A DNA stretch of 64,000 nucleotides, from NCBI GenBank assembly GCA_947374865.1, contig CANCDR010000001.1, positions 1-64,000 of the forward strand, given 5' to 3'. Made by a program: the position numbers and the translations under genes. Origin of the DNA: Oxalobacteraceae bacterium. Lineage in GTDB: Bacteria > Pseudomonadota > Gammaproteobacteria > Burkholderiales > Burkholderiaceae_D. The number at the start of each line of letters is the position of its first letter. The first letter of the stretch is position 1. This document shows, in pieces, positions 1 through 7,493 of this stretch. Under the pieces are notes generated by a model. That model saw nothing but the letters and a program-made list of their open reading frames with translations, ran no database searches and was not told the origin of the DNA.

Positions 1-15
1 TAGCTCAAGTTTTGC

Positions 16-91
16 TGGGGTCAGGTCTGGGGTCAGGTCTTGACATGACAGATTCGAAGCTGAAAAACCGTCATGTCAAGACCTGACCCCA
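16..91. repeat. Family A palindromic repeat, copy 1
   Basis: Inverted repeat with arms built on TGGGGTCAGGTCTTGACATG, the left arm at 28-51 and the right arm at 70-91. The outer 12 bases of the left arm are duplicated directly in front of it (16-27). The same palindrome recurs at 1556-1620 and 11906-12000. The right arm enters the 3' end of the aldo/keto reductase gene and provides its last codons and stop. The form (long perfect arms, variable loop, several copies between genes) resembles REP/BIME-type elements moved by RAYT transposases; that link is inferred and no such transposase is in the window. Confidence 0.85.
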
Positions 92-1084
92 CTCTTCGGT
101 ATCGATCTCAGACTGCGTTGAAGCGTTGTAGCGAGGTGCTATGACTGACTGTTGATTGATTAAGGCGTCAAGCTGAGTGATGAGCGCGGGTGGCAGAACG
201 ACGTCCGCAGCTGCCATGTCTTCTTCCAGATGGGAGATGCTGGTAGTACCGGGAATCGGCACGATATGATCGCCTTTAGCCAGCAGCCAGGCCAATGCAC
301 ATTGCGCCGGCGTGCAGCCCGCTTCTTCGGCTAACTGAACATACGCGTCGAGCAAGGGCACATTCGCAGCAAAGTTCGCGGCCTCGAAACGCGGCATACC
401 GCGGCGAATATCTTTTTCGACCAGTTCAGCGACATCCCGTAAGGTCGCAGATAAAAAACCCCTTCCCAGCGGGCTGAAAGCGACGAAGGTGATGCCAAGT
501 TCCTTGCATGTGTCGAGCACGGCAATTTCAGGATTGCGCGTCCACAGGGAATACTCGGTCTGCAATGCCATGATGGGATGCACGGCATGCGCGCGACGCA
601 AGGTGGCGGCGGATACCTCGGAGAGGCCAATGCCGCGAATTTTTCCTTCCCGGACCAAATCGGCGAGCGCGCCGACGCTCTCTTCGATCGGCACCGTTTT
701 ATCCCAGCGATGAAGGTAGTACAAATCGATGACATCGGTATTGAGGCGCTTGAGGCTATCCTCGCAGGTCTTTTTGATCGTCGCCGGACGACCATCGATA
801 GTACGTTTGCCGTCCTGCTGAAAAATGCCGCATTTACTGGTGAGCGTGATGCGCTGACGGTGGGCCGGCAATACGCGTCCAAGCAAGGTTTCATTGGAAC
901 CAAAGCCGTACAGCGCGGCCGTATCAAAAAGTGTCACGCCAAGATCCAGTGCGCGAAGCAGAACCGCCTGCGCCTGTTCAAATGAGGGCGGGATACCATA
1001 GGCATGATTAAGATTCATGCATCCAAGGCCGATCGCCGATACCTTAAAGGGGCCACACTGACGCTGCTTCATAGACATTTCCAT
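71..1084 (-). CDS. Aldo/keto reductase
   Basis: Cytosolic NADPH-dependent oxidoreductase of the aldo/keto reductase fold. The tetrad is visible: Asp54 and Tyr59 in FDTAALYG, Lys84 in TSKCG and His125 in LYYLHRWD. The C-terminal half carries the GIGLSEV, SPLGRG and PIPGTTS elements of the cofactor site. It is full length for the AKR13/YakC-like group. A start at Met5 (position 1072) has GGA seven bases upstream and may be the real one. The final residues WGQVLT and the TGA stop are encoded by the arm of a family A palindrome, so the native end has been replaced. The substrate is unknown; the nearby polyuronide locus makes a sugar-acid or keto-sugar possible, but nothing proves it. Confidence 0.9.
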   Translation of the reverse strand: MEMSMKQRQCGPFKVSAIGLGCMNLNHAYGIPPSFEQAQAVLLRALDLGVTLFDTAALYGFGSNETLLGRVLPAHRQRITLTSKCGIFQQDGKRTIDGRPATIKKTCEDSLKRLNTDVIDLYYLHRWDKTVPIEESVGALADLVREGKIRGIGLSEVSAATLRRAHAVHPIMALQTEYSLWTRNPEIAVLDTCKELGITFVAFSPLGRGFLSATLRDVAELVEKDIRRGMPRFEAANFAANVPLLDAYVQLAEEAGCTPAQCALAWLLAKGDHIVPIPGTTSISHLEEDMAAADVVLPPALITQLDALINQQSVIAPRYNASTQSEIDTEEWGQVLT

Positions 1085-1167
1085 TGCGAAAATGTGAGAT
1101 TACCATAAGGGCATTTCTATGCTGCTGAACATCACCTATTTATCGGCCTGACGCATAAAGTTCGGCA

Positions 1168-1533
1168 TCACTGCAGATTGATCACCGCTTTGGTAAAACC
1201 AGTTCGCTCGATTTCCAAAATCTCCACACACATTTGTACATCTAAGTCCGTATTACCGGCCAATGCTTGACTCAATACAGTTAACAATAACTGTGACATC
1301 TGCACTTTGACAGCGGAATCCCGGCCGCTCAAGAGGGCCAATTTTAGGTGTACGAATCCACGTCCTTGCGGGGTAAGTCCGACCACGAAATCATCAAAGG
1401 CGACCGAGCGGGCTTTGACATCGCGCTCCCCAACATGACCGGCATCGACTAATGCAGCATTCATTTTATGCAAAATGGCGCTGCCCTTCAGCGCACTTAA
1501 ATTCGCAGAGTATTCCAGTGTTAAATGAGGCAT
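1168..1533 (-). CDS. 5-carboxymethyl-2-hydroxymuconate delta-isomerase-like protein
   Basis: Small 121-residue member of the tautomerase superfamily, similar in length and sequence to HpaF/CHMI. Family members use the amino-terminal proline exposed after methionine removal as catalytic base; this protein begins MPHLTLEYSANL, which keeps Pro2 and the typical first strand. In homoprotocatechuate degradation the enzyme isomerises 5-carboxymethyl-2-hydroxymuconate. No other hpa gene is in the window, so the substrate here is uncertain. It lies between two family A palindromes and reads in the same direction as the aldo/keto reductase 84 bases downstream, possibly as a two-gene unit. Confidence 0.8.
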   Translation of the reverse strand: MPHLTLEYSANLSALKGSAILHKMNAALVDAGHVGERDVKARSVAFDDFVVGLTPQGRGFVHLKLALLSGRDSAVKVQMSQLLLTVLSQALAGNTDLDVQMCVEILEIERTGFTKAVINLQ

Positions 1534-1555
1534 GGTAATTCAACTTTCCAAAATG

Positions 1556-1620
1556 CTGGGGTCAGGTCTTGACATGACAGTTTTTGCGTCGACAACTGTC
1601 ATGTCAAGACCTGACCCCAG
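1556..1620. repeat. Family A palindromic repeat, copy 2
   Basis: Perfect inverted repeat: 27-base arms (1556-1582 and 1594-1620) around an 11-base loop. It sits 8 bases downstream of the lyase-like gene that ends at 1629 and 22 bases upstream of the isomerase start. As RNA it would form a very stable hairpin on either strand, so it may act as a terminator or 3' stabiliser for the lyase transcript. It marks the left edge of the polyuronide locus. Confidence 0.95.
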
Positions 1621-1628
1621 GGGTTTTT

Positions 1629-3551
1629 TTAGTGGTAACGCAGGGTCCACTTGATGATGAGGGGGTCTTTTAGGGTGAGTTTGGTGGCGATGCACTGGAC
1701 ATGCGTTTGCATGGGGCCGGTGGGGGCTTGGAAGTCGGGGTTGCCGTTGGTTTTTTCGACCGTGCAGCTGGACAAACCGCTGACTTCAAATGCATCGACC
1801 GTACCCTTGGCAAATTTCACCTTGTTGCCGACGATGCTGGCATCGCTGGAAAAAGAGCCGAACTCTAGACTGACTTTGTCAATCGCCTGCGGCTGCTTGG
1901 AGGTGTATTTATCGGTCCGCGTAATCACGCCGGATGCCAGGGCATAGCTGGTTTCGAGCTGTATGCGGGTGTCCTTGATCGGTCCCTTGGCACCCAGGCG
2001 CGTTAAGGCATCTTGCTGGTAATCGATGCGCTGCGTTGCACCGTCTTTCTTTACGCGGATATTTTTAATGTAGGCCGTGCCGAGCAATTCACTGCCGTCG
2101 GCCATGGTGAACTTGGGCAGTAATTGTGGATGGCCGGCGCCACTATCGGCCACACCCGCAATCATGTTGGGCGAAAACGGTAAGGGATAGTACGGGCTAT
2201 TATCGTGCTGGCTTGAACCGCCATTGACCATCAGCAGATTAAACACATGGTTCTTATCGCGAAAAGTCGCCAATGCACGGTCGTACTCGCCTTTGGCAAA
2301 CCAGGTCATTGTGAAGGGTGCGCGGGTTTTATCCAACCAGGCCTGGAAATCTTTTTTAGGCGCCTGATCAGCGAAGCCAATCTTGTTCCAGATCGCGTTG
2401 GTGTAAATAAGCTGATGGAGCAGTGAAAAATTTTCGCCTAAAATCCGGTGTTTGCCACGATAGGCATCCGTTCTGCGACCCTTGCCCCACATGTCGACCG
2501 AATGGATCGCAGGGTCATACCAAAAGTCGGCATATTTAGCGACGATGGTCGTGGCATAAGCATAGGCGTATGGTTTTTCTTCAGCCGTCAAGACGTTCAA
2601 TTCTGCCGATACAGCGAGAATTTCCAGCGCTGCGGTTTCACCGTAAGGTCCCAGACTGCGACCATAACTAAAACCATCACCGGAAGTATTGGCCATGTTC
2701 AGCGCTACTTCGGCGGCTTTACGCAGCAGGCCTTTTAATTCGGGCGTGACGGTCAGACCGGTTTCCATGAAGCGCTGGCAAATTTCAGCGATCAGCAGGA
2801 TGCTGTAACGATCGAAGCGCCCCTCCCCATCGGTCTCATCAGAAAAGCCAAATGTGCCCGAGTAGGTTTCATAATGACGCAGCATTTTATCAAGCAGAAT
2901 TTTGCTGTCCGCTTCATCTTCCCAGCCCATGAGCATACGCAGTCGGGCAATACTGAAGGCCACACCGTAATAATTTGTCGGCAGGTTGATCAGTTTGAAA
3001 TCGGGCGTGGTGACGAAGGTTTTCCAGTCGAGCTTTTTTTTCAGCAGCGCCAAGGTCTGCGGCGTGACAGCCTGCTCAAGCATGCCGGCTTTTTTCAACT
3101 GATACAGCGTCAGAATGTAATAGTAGATACCCCAGGTATGGTTATCCATGTCGATGGTCATATCGGCGATGTCGCGGTAGTCGCTCAGATACTGCGCCCG
3201 CTTCGGGTCATTGGCCGGCATGTTGAGCAGCAGATGGCCCAATCCTGCCGCAATTTTCCCCGGTAAAAATTTGTCCTTGCCATTGAAGGCTGGCTCGCCA
3301 TCGAGCGCCAGCGTGGTTTTCTCCTTACGTAATTTCTGGAAAAGATAGTCGATCTGTGGCACCAGCGCATTTTGCACGATGTGATTCATCGGTGTGGCAG
3401 CCAGCGGCGGTACATAGGCCTTTTCTGCATTTGCGGCAGCTGCCTGGGGTCCACTCAAGAAAGACAGCCCAAGGCTCAGTAAAACCATCATCAAGGATTT
3501 GTTGGAGATCCTTGTGATGCCAAAAGTTGACTGCTTTGAATGAATACCCAT
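1629..3551 (-). CDS. Exported helical protein, probable polysaccharide lyase of unassigned family
   Basis: 640 residues from the ATG at 3551, which has AAGG nine bases upstream; a longer reading to a TTG at 3587 is less likely. An amino-terminal hydrophobic stretch ending near QAAAANA looks like a Sec signal peptide, so the protein is probably periplasmic. Residues about 50-430 are helical with conserved-looking aromatic motifs (NHTWGIYYYIL, LPTNYYGVAF, DGFSYGRSLGPYGE, MWGKGRRTDAY), as in alpha/alpha-toroid lyases; the last 200 residues look beta-rich. I cannot name the family. Context (LacI regulator, sulfatases, PL6 lyase, uronate dehydrogenase) supports a role in depolymerising a uronate polysaccharide. 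Two operator-like sites and a 9-base tandem repeat lie upstream. Confidence 0.75.
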   Translation of the reverse strand: MGIHSKQSTFGITRISNKSLMMVLLSLGLSFLSGPQAAAANAEKAYVPPLAATPMNHIVQNALVPQIDYLFQKLRKEKTTLALDGEPAFNGKDKFLPGKIAAGLGHLLLNMPANDPKRAQYLSDYRDIADMTIDMDNHTWGIYYYILTLYQLKKAGMLEQAVTPQTLALLKKKLDWKTFVTTPDFKLINLPTNYYGVAFSIARLRMLMGWEDEADSKILLDKMLRHYETYSGTFGFSDETDGEGRFDRYSILLIAEICQRFMETGLTVTPELKGLLRKAAEVALNMANTSGDGFSYGRSLGPYGETAALEILAVSAELNVLTAEEKPYAYAYATTIVAKYADFWYDPAIHSVDMWGKGRRTDAYRGKHRILGENFSLLHQLIYTNAIWNKIGFADQAPKKDFQAWLDKTRAPFTMTWFAKGEYDRALATFRDKNHVFNLLMVNGGSSQHDNSPYYPLPFSPNMIAGVADSGAGHPQLLPKFTMADGSELLGTAYIKNIRVKKDGATQRIDYQQDALTRLGAKGPIKDTRIQLETSYALASGVITRTDKYTSKQPQAIDKVSLEFGSFSSDASIVGNKVKFAKGTVDAFEVSGLSSCTVEKTNGNPDFQAPTGPMQTHVQCIATKLTLKDPLIIKWTLRYH

Positions 3552-3623
3552 GGTAATTGCCTTTGATGAAGATGTCAGTGTGTGCAAGTTTAAACGCCGC
3601 TAGATGATTGCCCTGGGTGAACA

Positions 3624-3659
3624 TTGGCACTATTAGCACTATTGGCACCATTAGCACTT
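3624..3659. repeat. Four tandem 9-base units
   Basis: Four consecutive copies of TTRGCACTA with one or two changes (TTGGCACTA, TTAGCACTA, TTGGCACCA, TTAGCACTT). They begin 73 bases upstream of the ATG at 3551, between it and the operator-like site at 3675, so they probably fall in the promoter or 5' untranslated region of the lyase-like gene. Confidence 0.85.
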
Positions 3660-3674
3660 ACAGCGCATATAGGA

Positions 3675-3682
3675 AAACGTTT
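3675..3682. promoter_or_regulatory. LacI-type operator-like palindrome 1
   Basis: Core AAACGTTT within GGAAAACGTTTAAC. LacI-family proteins bind even-centred palindromes with a central CG. It lies upstream of the lyase-like gene and close to its regulator gene. The same core with nearly the same flanks occurs at 3953 and 9069. Confidence 0.6.
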
Positions 3683-3952
3683 AACTTTGAATTTTATGTT
3701 ATTTATTTCCATGCGTAAAGTCAAAGAGCAGTCTGCCGCAATAACAAAACCGCAATCTAGCAAAAGCTTGCACTCTTAATTAACCGCCCAGCCATCCGCC
3801 ATAGCTCATTACTATAAAAGGTGCTAAGCACAAATTGAGGGAAATATTTAAGCGATTCGAGTGACGGCAGGCGGAAAGCCTGACGACCATGGCATGCACA
3901 CGTACACCAGACGTCAAAGCATCGGCGCAGAATTGAAAGACGAATATAAGGA

Positions 3953-3960
3953 AAACGTTT
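3953..3960. promoter_or_regulatory. LacI-type operator-like palindrome 2
   Basis: Core AAACGTTT within AAGGAAAACGTTTATTAA, 278 bases from site 1 in the same intergenic region. Two spaced sites upstream of one gene would allow looping by a tetrameric LacI-family repressor, but most family members are dimers, so this is only a possibility. Confidence 0.55.
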
Positions 3961-4013
3961 ATTAAGTCGCCATTCGCACGCTCAACTGAGATAGCCTGCG
4001 CACTGCTATGACA

Positions 4014-5009
4014 TCAGGCATGACGGCTGATCGTCGATCCGCGCAAAATCAATTGCGGCTCAATGACGGTGAAGTCGGGCTTGGTATCGCCGTTAATGGT
4101 CGCCAGCAGTTTTTCCATGGCCGCGCCACCCATGCGTTCACTTTGCAAGTCGACGCTGGTGAGCGAAGGCGTCGTATAGCGACCGAATTCAATATTATCG
4201 AAACCCGCCACAGAGATCGCTTCAGGCAGACGAAAACCGAGCGTTTGCGCTTCTTTCATGAAGCCCAGCGCCATCAAATCGTTATAACAAATCAGCGCAT
4301 CCGGATGCTCTGAACCGAGCATGATGGCCGAGCAGCGTCGTTCTGCCTCCGATCCCGAAGGTGACGCCACATCGTAGACGGCCAGCGGTAAATCGTGCGC
4401 TGTCAGGCACTCCTTGATGCCGCCCAGACGTTCCGCATTCCGGCGCGAATTGGAAAAACCAAGATAGGCAATTTTTCGATGACCTTGGGTTACCAGATGC
4501 TGCGCCAGCATGTAACCACCGCGATGATCATCACTGGCGACGCTCGGTAGCTTGAGATGCGATAGACGGCCAAAAAAGACCAGTGGCTTGCCAATCTTGA
4601 GCATCCACTCGCTTTCCTGTTCAGGGATGCGCGAGAAAACGATCATGCCATCGACCCGGCGACTGAGTGCCTCGAGCAGCGGTCTTTCGCGACTGGGATT
4701 TTCATCCGTATCGACCAGCAAAAGCGTATAGCCGTGTTCTACGGCGATGCGATTGGCACCTTTGACGATGCTGGAAAAATGCGGATTACTGATATCGAGC
4801 ACGGCCAAACCAATTGAGCGTGTTTTACCGGTGATCATGGACTGCGCCAGCGGGTTGGAACGGTAACCCAGCTCCTCGATGACGCTTTTAATTTTGGCTT
4901 CCACGCCTGGCGAGAAGCGCTGCGCACCATTGATAAATTTCGAGATGGTGGCGGTTGAGACTTCAGCGGCAGCGGCAACATCGCGAATGGTGGGAACTTT
5001 TGTTTTCAT
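4014..5009 (-). CDS. LacI family transcriptional regulator
   Basis: 331 residues from the ATG at 5009, where the protein starts MKTKVPTIRDVA as LacI-family proteins do; a longer reading to 5078 adds 23 atypical residues. The amino-terminal helix-turn-helix (VAAAAEVSTATISKFING) and hinge helix are followed by a periplasmic-binding-protein-like effector domain with typical GLAVLDISNPHFSSI and VDGMIVFS strands. It sits among a polyuronide lyase-like gene and a sulfatase operon, all with AAACGTTT sites upstream, so it is the likely local repressor. The inducer is probably a uronate-containing sugar, which is inferred from context. Confidence 0.92.
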   Translation of the reverse strand: MKTKVPTIRDVAAAAEVSTATISKFINGAQRFSPGVEAKIKSVIEELGYRSNPLAQSMITGKTRSIGLAVLDISNPHFSSIVKGANRIAVEHGYTLLLVDTDENPSRERPLLEALSRRVDGMIVFSRIPEQESEWMLKIGKPLVFFGRLSHLKLPSVASDDHRGGYMLAQHLVTQGHRKIAYLGFSNSRRNAERLGGIKECLTAHDLPLAVYDVASPSGSEAERRCSAIMLGSEHPDALICYNDLMALGFMKEAQTLGFRLPEAISVAGFDNIEFGRYTTPSLTSVDLQSERMGGAAMEKLLATINGDTKPDFTVIEPQLILRGSTISRHA

Positions 5010-5166
5010 TAACTTGGAAAAACCTCGCCGTAATATCGCACCCGAATACATCAACTGTGCTGGCGCATTTTTTGTCAAAAAAAGGCCAACAGTTGATTAT
5101 GAGCTCACAGCTTAAGTAATTCACCGTACAAAGTAAAGCAAGGGCGCACTTTTGCCCTCTACATGC

Positions 5167-6615
5167 TTAATTTTTACGCTGTTTGGCGATGCCGTTAATC
5201 GCTCGCTCGATGTCGTCTGCATAACTTTTTTCCTTATCGAGATCACTTTGGCGGACCGACTTCCAGGCTGGCGGCTTCATTTCCTGATTCCAGGCGCTCC
5301 ATAGCGTACGCATGGCCTGCATCCGCTGCGGCTGCATTTGCGCTTGATCATGCCGCTCACCGATGTCCTGCGCCAGATTAAACAGATGCCACACATCGCC
5401 GTTCTTGAGCAGCTTCCAGTCGCCCTGACGAACAGCGCCCTGCTCGCCTGCACGCCAATACAGTGCGTCATGGATCGCGGTCGTTTTTTTACCTGTCAGC
5501 CAGGGCATGAGATCCACCCCATCCAGGGGCTTGGCCGGCAATGCGTCTGCCAGCGCCAGCACTGTGGCGGTAATATCAAAGCCCATGGCAGGTAATTCAA
5601 TCACGCCACCCTTTGGCAGCTTGCCCTTCCACTGCATCATGGCCGGCACACGGATTCCGCCCTCCAGTAACAAGGTTTTTTCACCGTTCAGAGGGCCATT
5701 GGATGATTTGTTCTGATGCGTTGGTCCGCCATTGTCACTGGCAAAAATAACCAGCGTATTGTCTTCCAGTCCCTCGGCTTTGAGTAGCGCCATAATGCGT
5801 CCTATCTGGTCATCCATGGCCGCATTCATGGCCAGATGGATGCGTCGGTCGCCATCTTGAATATGCTTGAACTGATCAAAATAGGCTTGCGTGGTCTGCA
5901 TGGGCACATGTGGCGCATTGAACGCAAGATGCAGATAAAAGGGCTGCGCTTTATTAGCCTTGATGAAGCGCATCGCCTCTTCGCCTAACTGCTCGGTCAA
6001 ATGCGCTGGCATGTCGGTCGGTGCTGTGCCACGCTGGAGTCGGAAGGTGACGGCGTCTTCACCATCCGTGGCGCTCAGACTGGTCACGCCATCCGCGCCG
6101 GTGTAAGGGTGAGTACCACCAAGGAAACCATAAAAGGTATCAAAGCCACGCAATGTCGGATGCATTTCGGGCCGATAGCCCATGTGCCATTTACCGAACA
6201 TGGCGGTTTGATAGCCCTGCTTTTTTAAACGATCCGGCAAAGTCTCCACGCCTGCAGCGAGGCCATAATTCGGCCCTGCACCGGCCGGATTAAATTCGAA
6301 TCCCAGACGGTGCTGGTAATTCCCCGTAATCATGGCCGCCCGGCTCGGCGCGCATACCGGATGATTGGCATAAAAATTCGTGAAACGAACGCCGCCGGCT
6401 GCAATGCGGTCGATATTGGGCGTGCGCGCCTCTGCGTCACCCTGCACACCGAGATCGCCATAGCCCATGTCATCGGCAAGTAAAAAAATGATATTGGGCT
6501 TGCGTTCTGGCGCTACCGCGCTGCTCTTGGCTGCCGGTGCTGACTGCGCGCTGACGTTTAAGCTGCACAGCAGTAAGCTCAACGCGAGTATTTTGCGCGA
6601 TTTATTGAAGGGCAT
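5167..6615 (-). CDS. Exported arylsulfatase-like sulfatase
   Basis: 482-residue type I (formylglycine) sulfatase. A signal peptide (residues 1-23, ending VSAQS) exports it. Metal ligands Asp48-Asp49 lie in LLADDMGYGD; Cys88 in CAPSR is the residue converted to formylglycine; GKWHMG (141-146) and ASDNGGPT supply further active-site residues. The Cys-type motif needs an FGE or anaerobic maturase, neither in this window. GAGG seven bases before the ATG supports the start. It is the last gene of a minus-strand unit behind the PL6 lyase and DUF1961 genes, so it presumably removes sulfate esters from the same polymer or its oligosaccharides. Confidence 0.93.
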   Translation of the reverse strand: MPFNKSRKILALSLLLCSLNVSAQSAPAAKSSAVAPERKPNIIFLLADDMGYGDLGVQGDAEARTPNIDRIAAGGVRFTNFYANHPVCAPSRAAMITGNYQHRLGFEFNPAGAGPNYGLAAGVETLPDRLKKQGYQTAMFGKWHMGYRPEMHPTLRGFDTFYGFLGGTHPYTGADGVTSLSATDGEDAVTFRLQRGTAPTDMPAHLTEQLGEEAMRFIKANKAQPFYLHLAFNAPHVPMQTTQAYFDQFKHIQDGDRRIHLAMNAAMDDQIGRIMALLKAEGLEDNTLVIFASDNGGPTHQNKSSNGPLNGEKTLLLEGGIRVPAMMQWKGKLPKGGVIELPAMGFDITATVLALADALPAKPLDGVDLMPWLTGKKTTAIHDALYWRAGEQGAVRQGDWKLLKNGDVWHLFNLAQDIGERHDQAQMQPQRMQAMRTLWSAWNQEMKPPAWKSVRQSDLDKEKSYADDIERAINGIAKQRKN

Positions 6616-6651
6616 TATTTATTCCTCAAGAGTTTGATGTGCTTATTTTTA

Positions 6652-6676
6652 GTGGTCCGTATTGGTCGGACCTAAT
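6652..6676. other. Intercistronic inverted repeat
   Basis: GGTCCG at 6654-6659 pairs with CGGACC at 6667-6672, and TTAG can pair with CTAA outside with a small bulge. It lies between the DUF1961 stop and the sulfatase start. There is no U-tract, so it is more likely an mRNA processing or stability hairpin, or a protein site, than a terminator. Confidence 0.4.
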
Positions 6677-6698
6677 TTATTTTATGCTATTGACTACT

Positions 6699-7493
6699 TC
6701 AAGCTAACAGACTCACCACTTCCAAATCGCTATACAAACCTTCCAGCGGCGCCATCTGACGAAAGCCGATGCAGCCACTGCCTGCCGTTGCGTGCGGCGT
6801 CTCGTCGTCACCGCTAAAGATCAACAAATCGTTGATAAAAAAGCGTACATTGCGTGCACGCTTTTGAATCCGGATCCGATACGGCGGTGTCGCATCCTCG
6901 ACATTCGGAATCGGATCCGCGCCTTGGGCTAACAAGGTAAATCCTGGCGCGCGGCGCAAAATCGCTAAATGAAATGCCCGCTCAGATGGATAACGTCGGC
7001 GGAAATACGCGATCTGCAACGCCGACACATCCGATTTGGTGTACTGGTCATACAAACCCTGGCGCGGTTTAAGACGCGGATCAAATACGGAGACTTCCTT
7101 GCCTTCAAATAGCCCTTGGGCGGCGAAGAAAAAAACGCACAGACCGGGCTCGGCGACGGGCGTAAAATTCCAGCGGATTTCTATCTGGTCAGGGAACACC
7201 TCAGGGCACCACAGGACAAAATTGGATTCCTGTCCTAACTCAGGCGGCTTGTCATTTTTTAGACGCATGCCCAACGGACTGGCAGTCACCTGCGCCGATC
7301 CTTCCAGCCGAAAGCCGGCCAAATCGGCGGTCGACCTGAGTGGATTAAAGTACAGCCGTTTGCCGACCGATTTGGATGCTGCGGGCGTCGCCGCTTGCAC
7401 GGCCAATGGCGCGAGCGCTCCGGCACTACCCAGTAGCGATGTCAGGAGTAATGTGCGCCGCGCTGGCGAAGAAAGCTTAGGATCAGCGTCCAT
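6699..7493 (-). CDS. DUF1961 (YesU-like) exported protein
   Basis: 264 residues with a twin-arginine-like leader (ARRTLLLTSLLGSAGALAPL, residues 11-30) ending near VQAA. The body matches the DUF1961 family, whose structures are concanavalin-A-like beta sandwiches: the strand FFFAAQG (121-127), then SVFDPRLKPRQGLYDQY (135-151) and a terminal LEGLYSDLEVV. Bacillus subtilis YesU belongs to this family and lies in a rhamnogalacturonan-use cluster, so a carbohydrate-binding or cleaving role is likely though unproved. It overlaps the PL6 lyase gene by 11 bases, which implies co-transcription and coupled translation. Confidence 0.8.
   Translation of the reverse strand: MDADPKLSSPARRTLLLTSLLGSAGALAPLAVQAATPAASKSVGKRLYFNPLRSTADLAGFRLEGSAQVTASPLGMRLKNDKPPELGQESNFVLWCPEVFPDQIEIRWNFTPVAEPGLCVFFFAAQGLFEGKEVSVFDPRLKPRQGLYDQYTKSDVSALQIAYFRRRYPSERAFHLAILRRAPGFTLLAQGADPIPNVEDATPPYRIRIQKRARNVRFFINDLLIFSGDDETPHATAGSGCIGFRQMAPLEGLYSDLEVVSLLA

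Larger units (their letters stand above)
3552..4013. other. Regulatory intergenic region upstream of the lyase-like gene
   Basis: This 462-base gap holds no convincing gene. It contains a tandem 9-base repeat (3624-3659), two AAACGTTT palindromes (3675 and 3953) and a weak inverted repeat CAGGC/GCCTG (3868-3882) that could end the lacI transcript. It is A+T-richer than its neighbours, as expected for a promoter. Confidence 0.7.

Noticed and set aside
1556-1620. Family A and B palindromes as CRISPR repeats.
   Set aside because: They are single or paired, long palindromes without regular unique spacers, and there are no cas genes.
6661-6676. A GntR-type (UxuR/ExuR-like) operator, ATTGGTCGGACCTAAT, ahead of the first sulfatase gene.
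   Set aside because: Only GGTC-G-GACC is symmetric; the outer bases do not match. It is better explained as part of an intercistronic hairpin.
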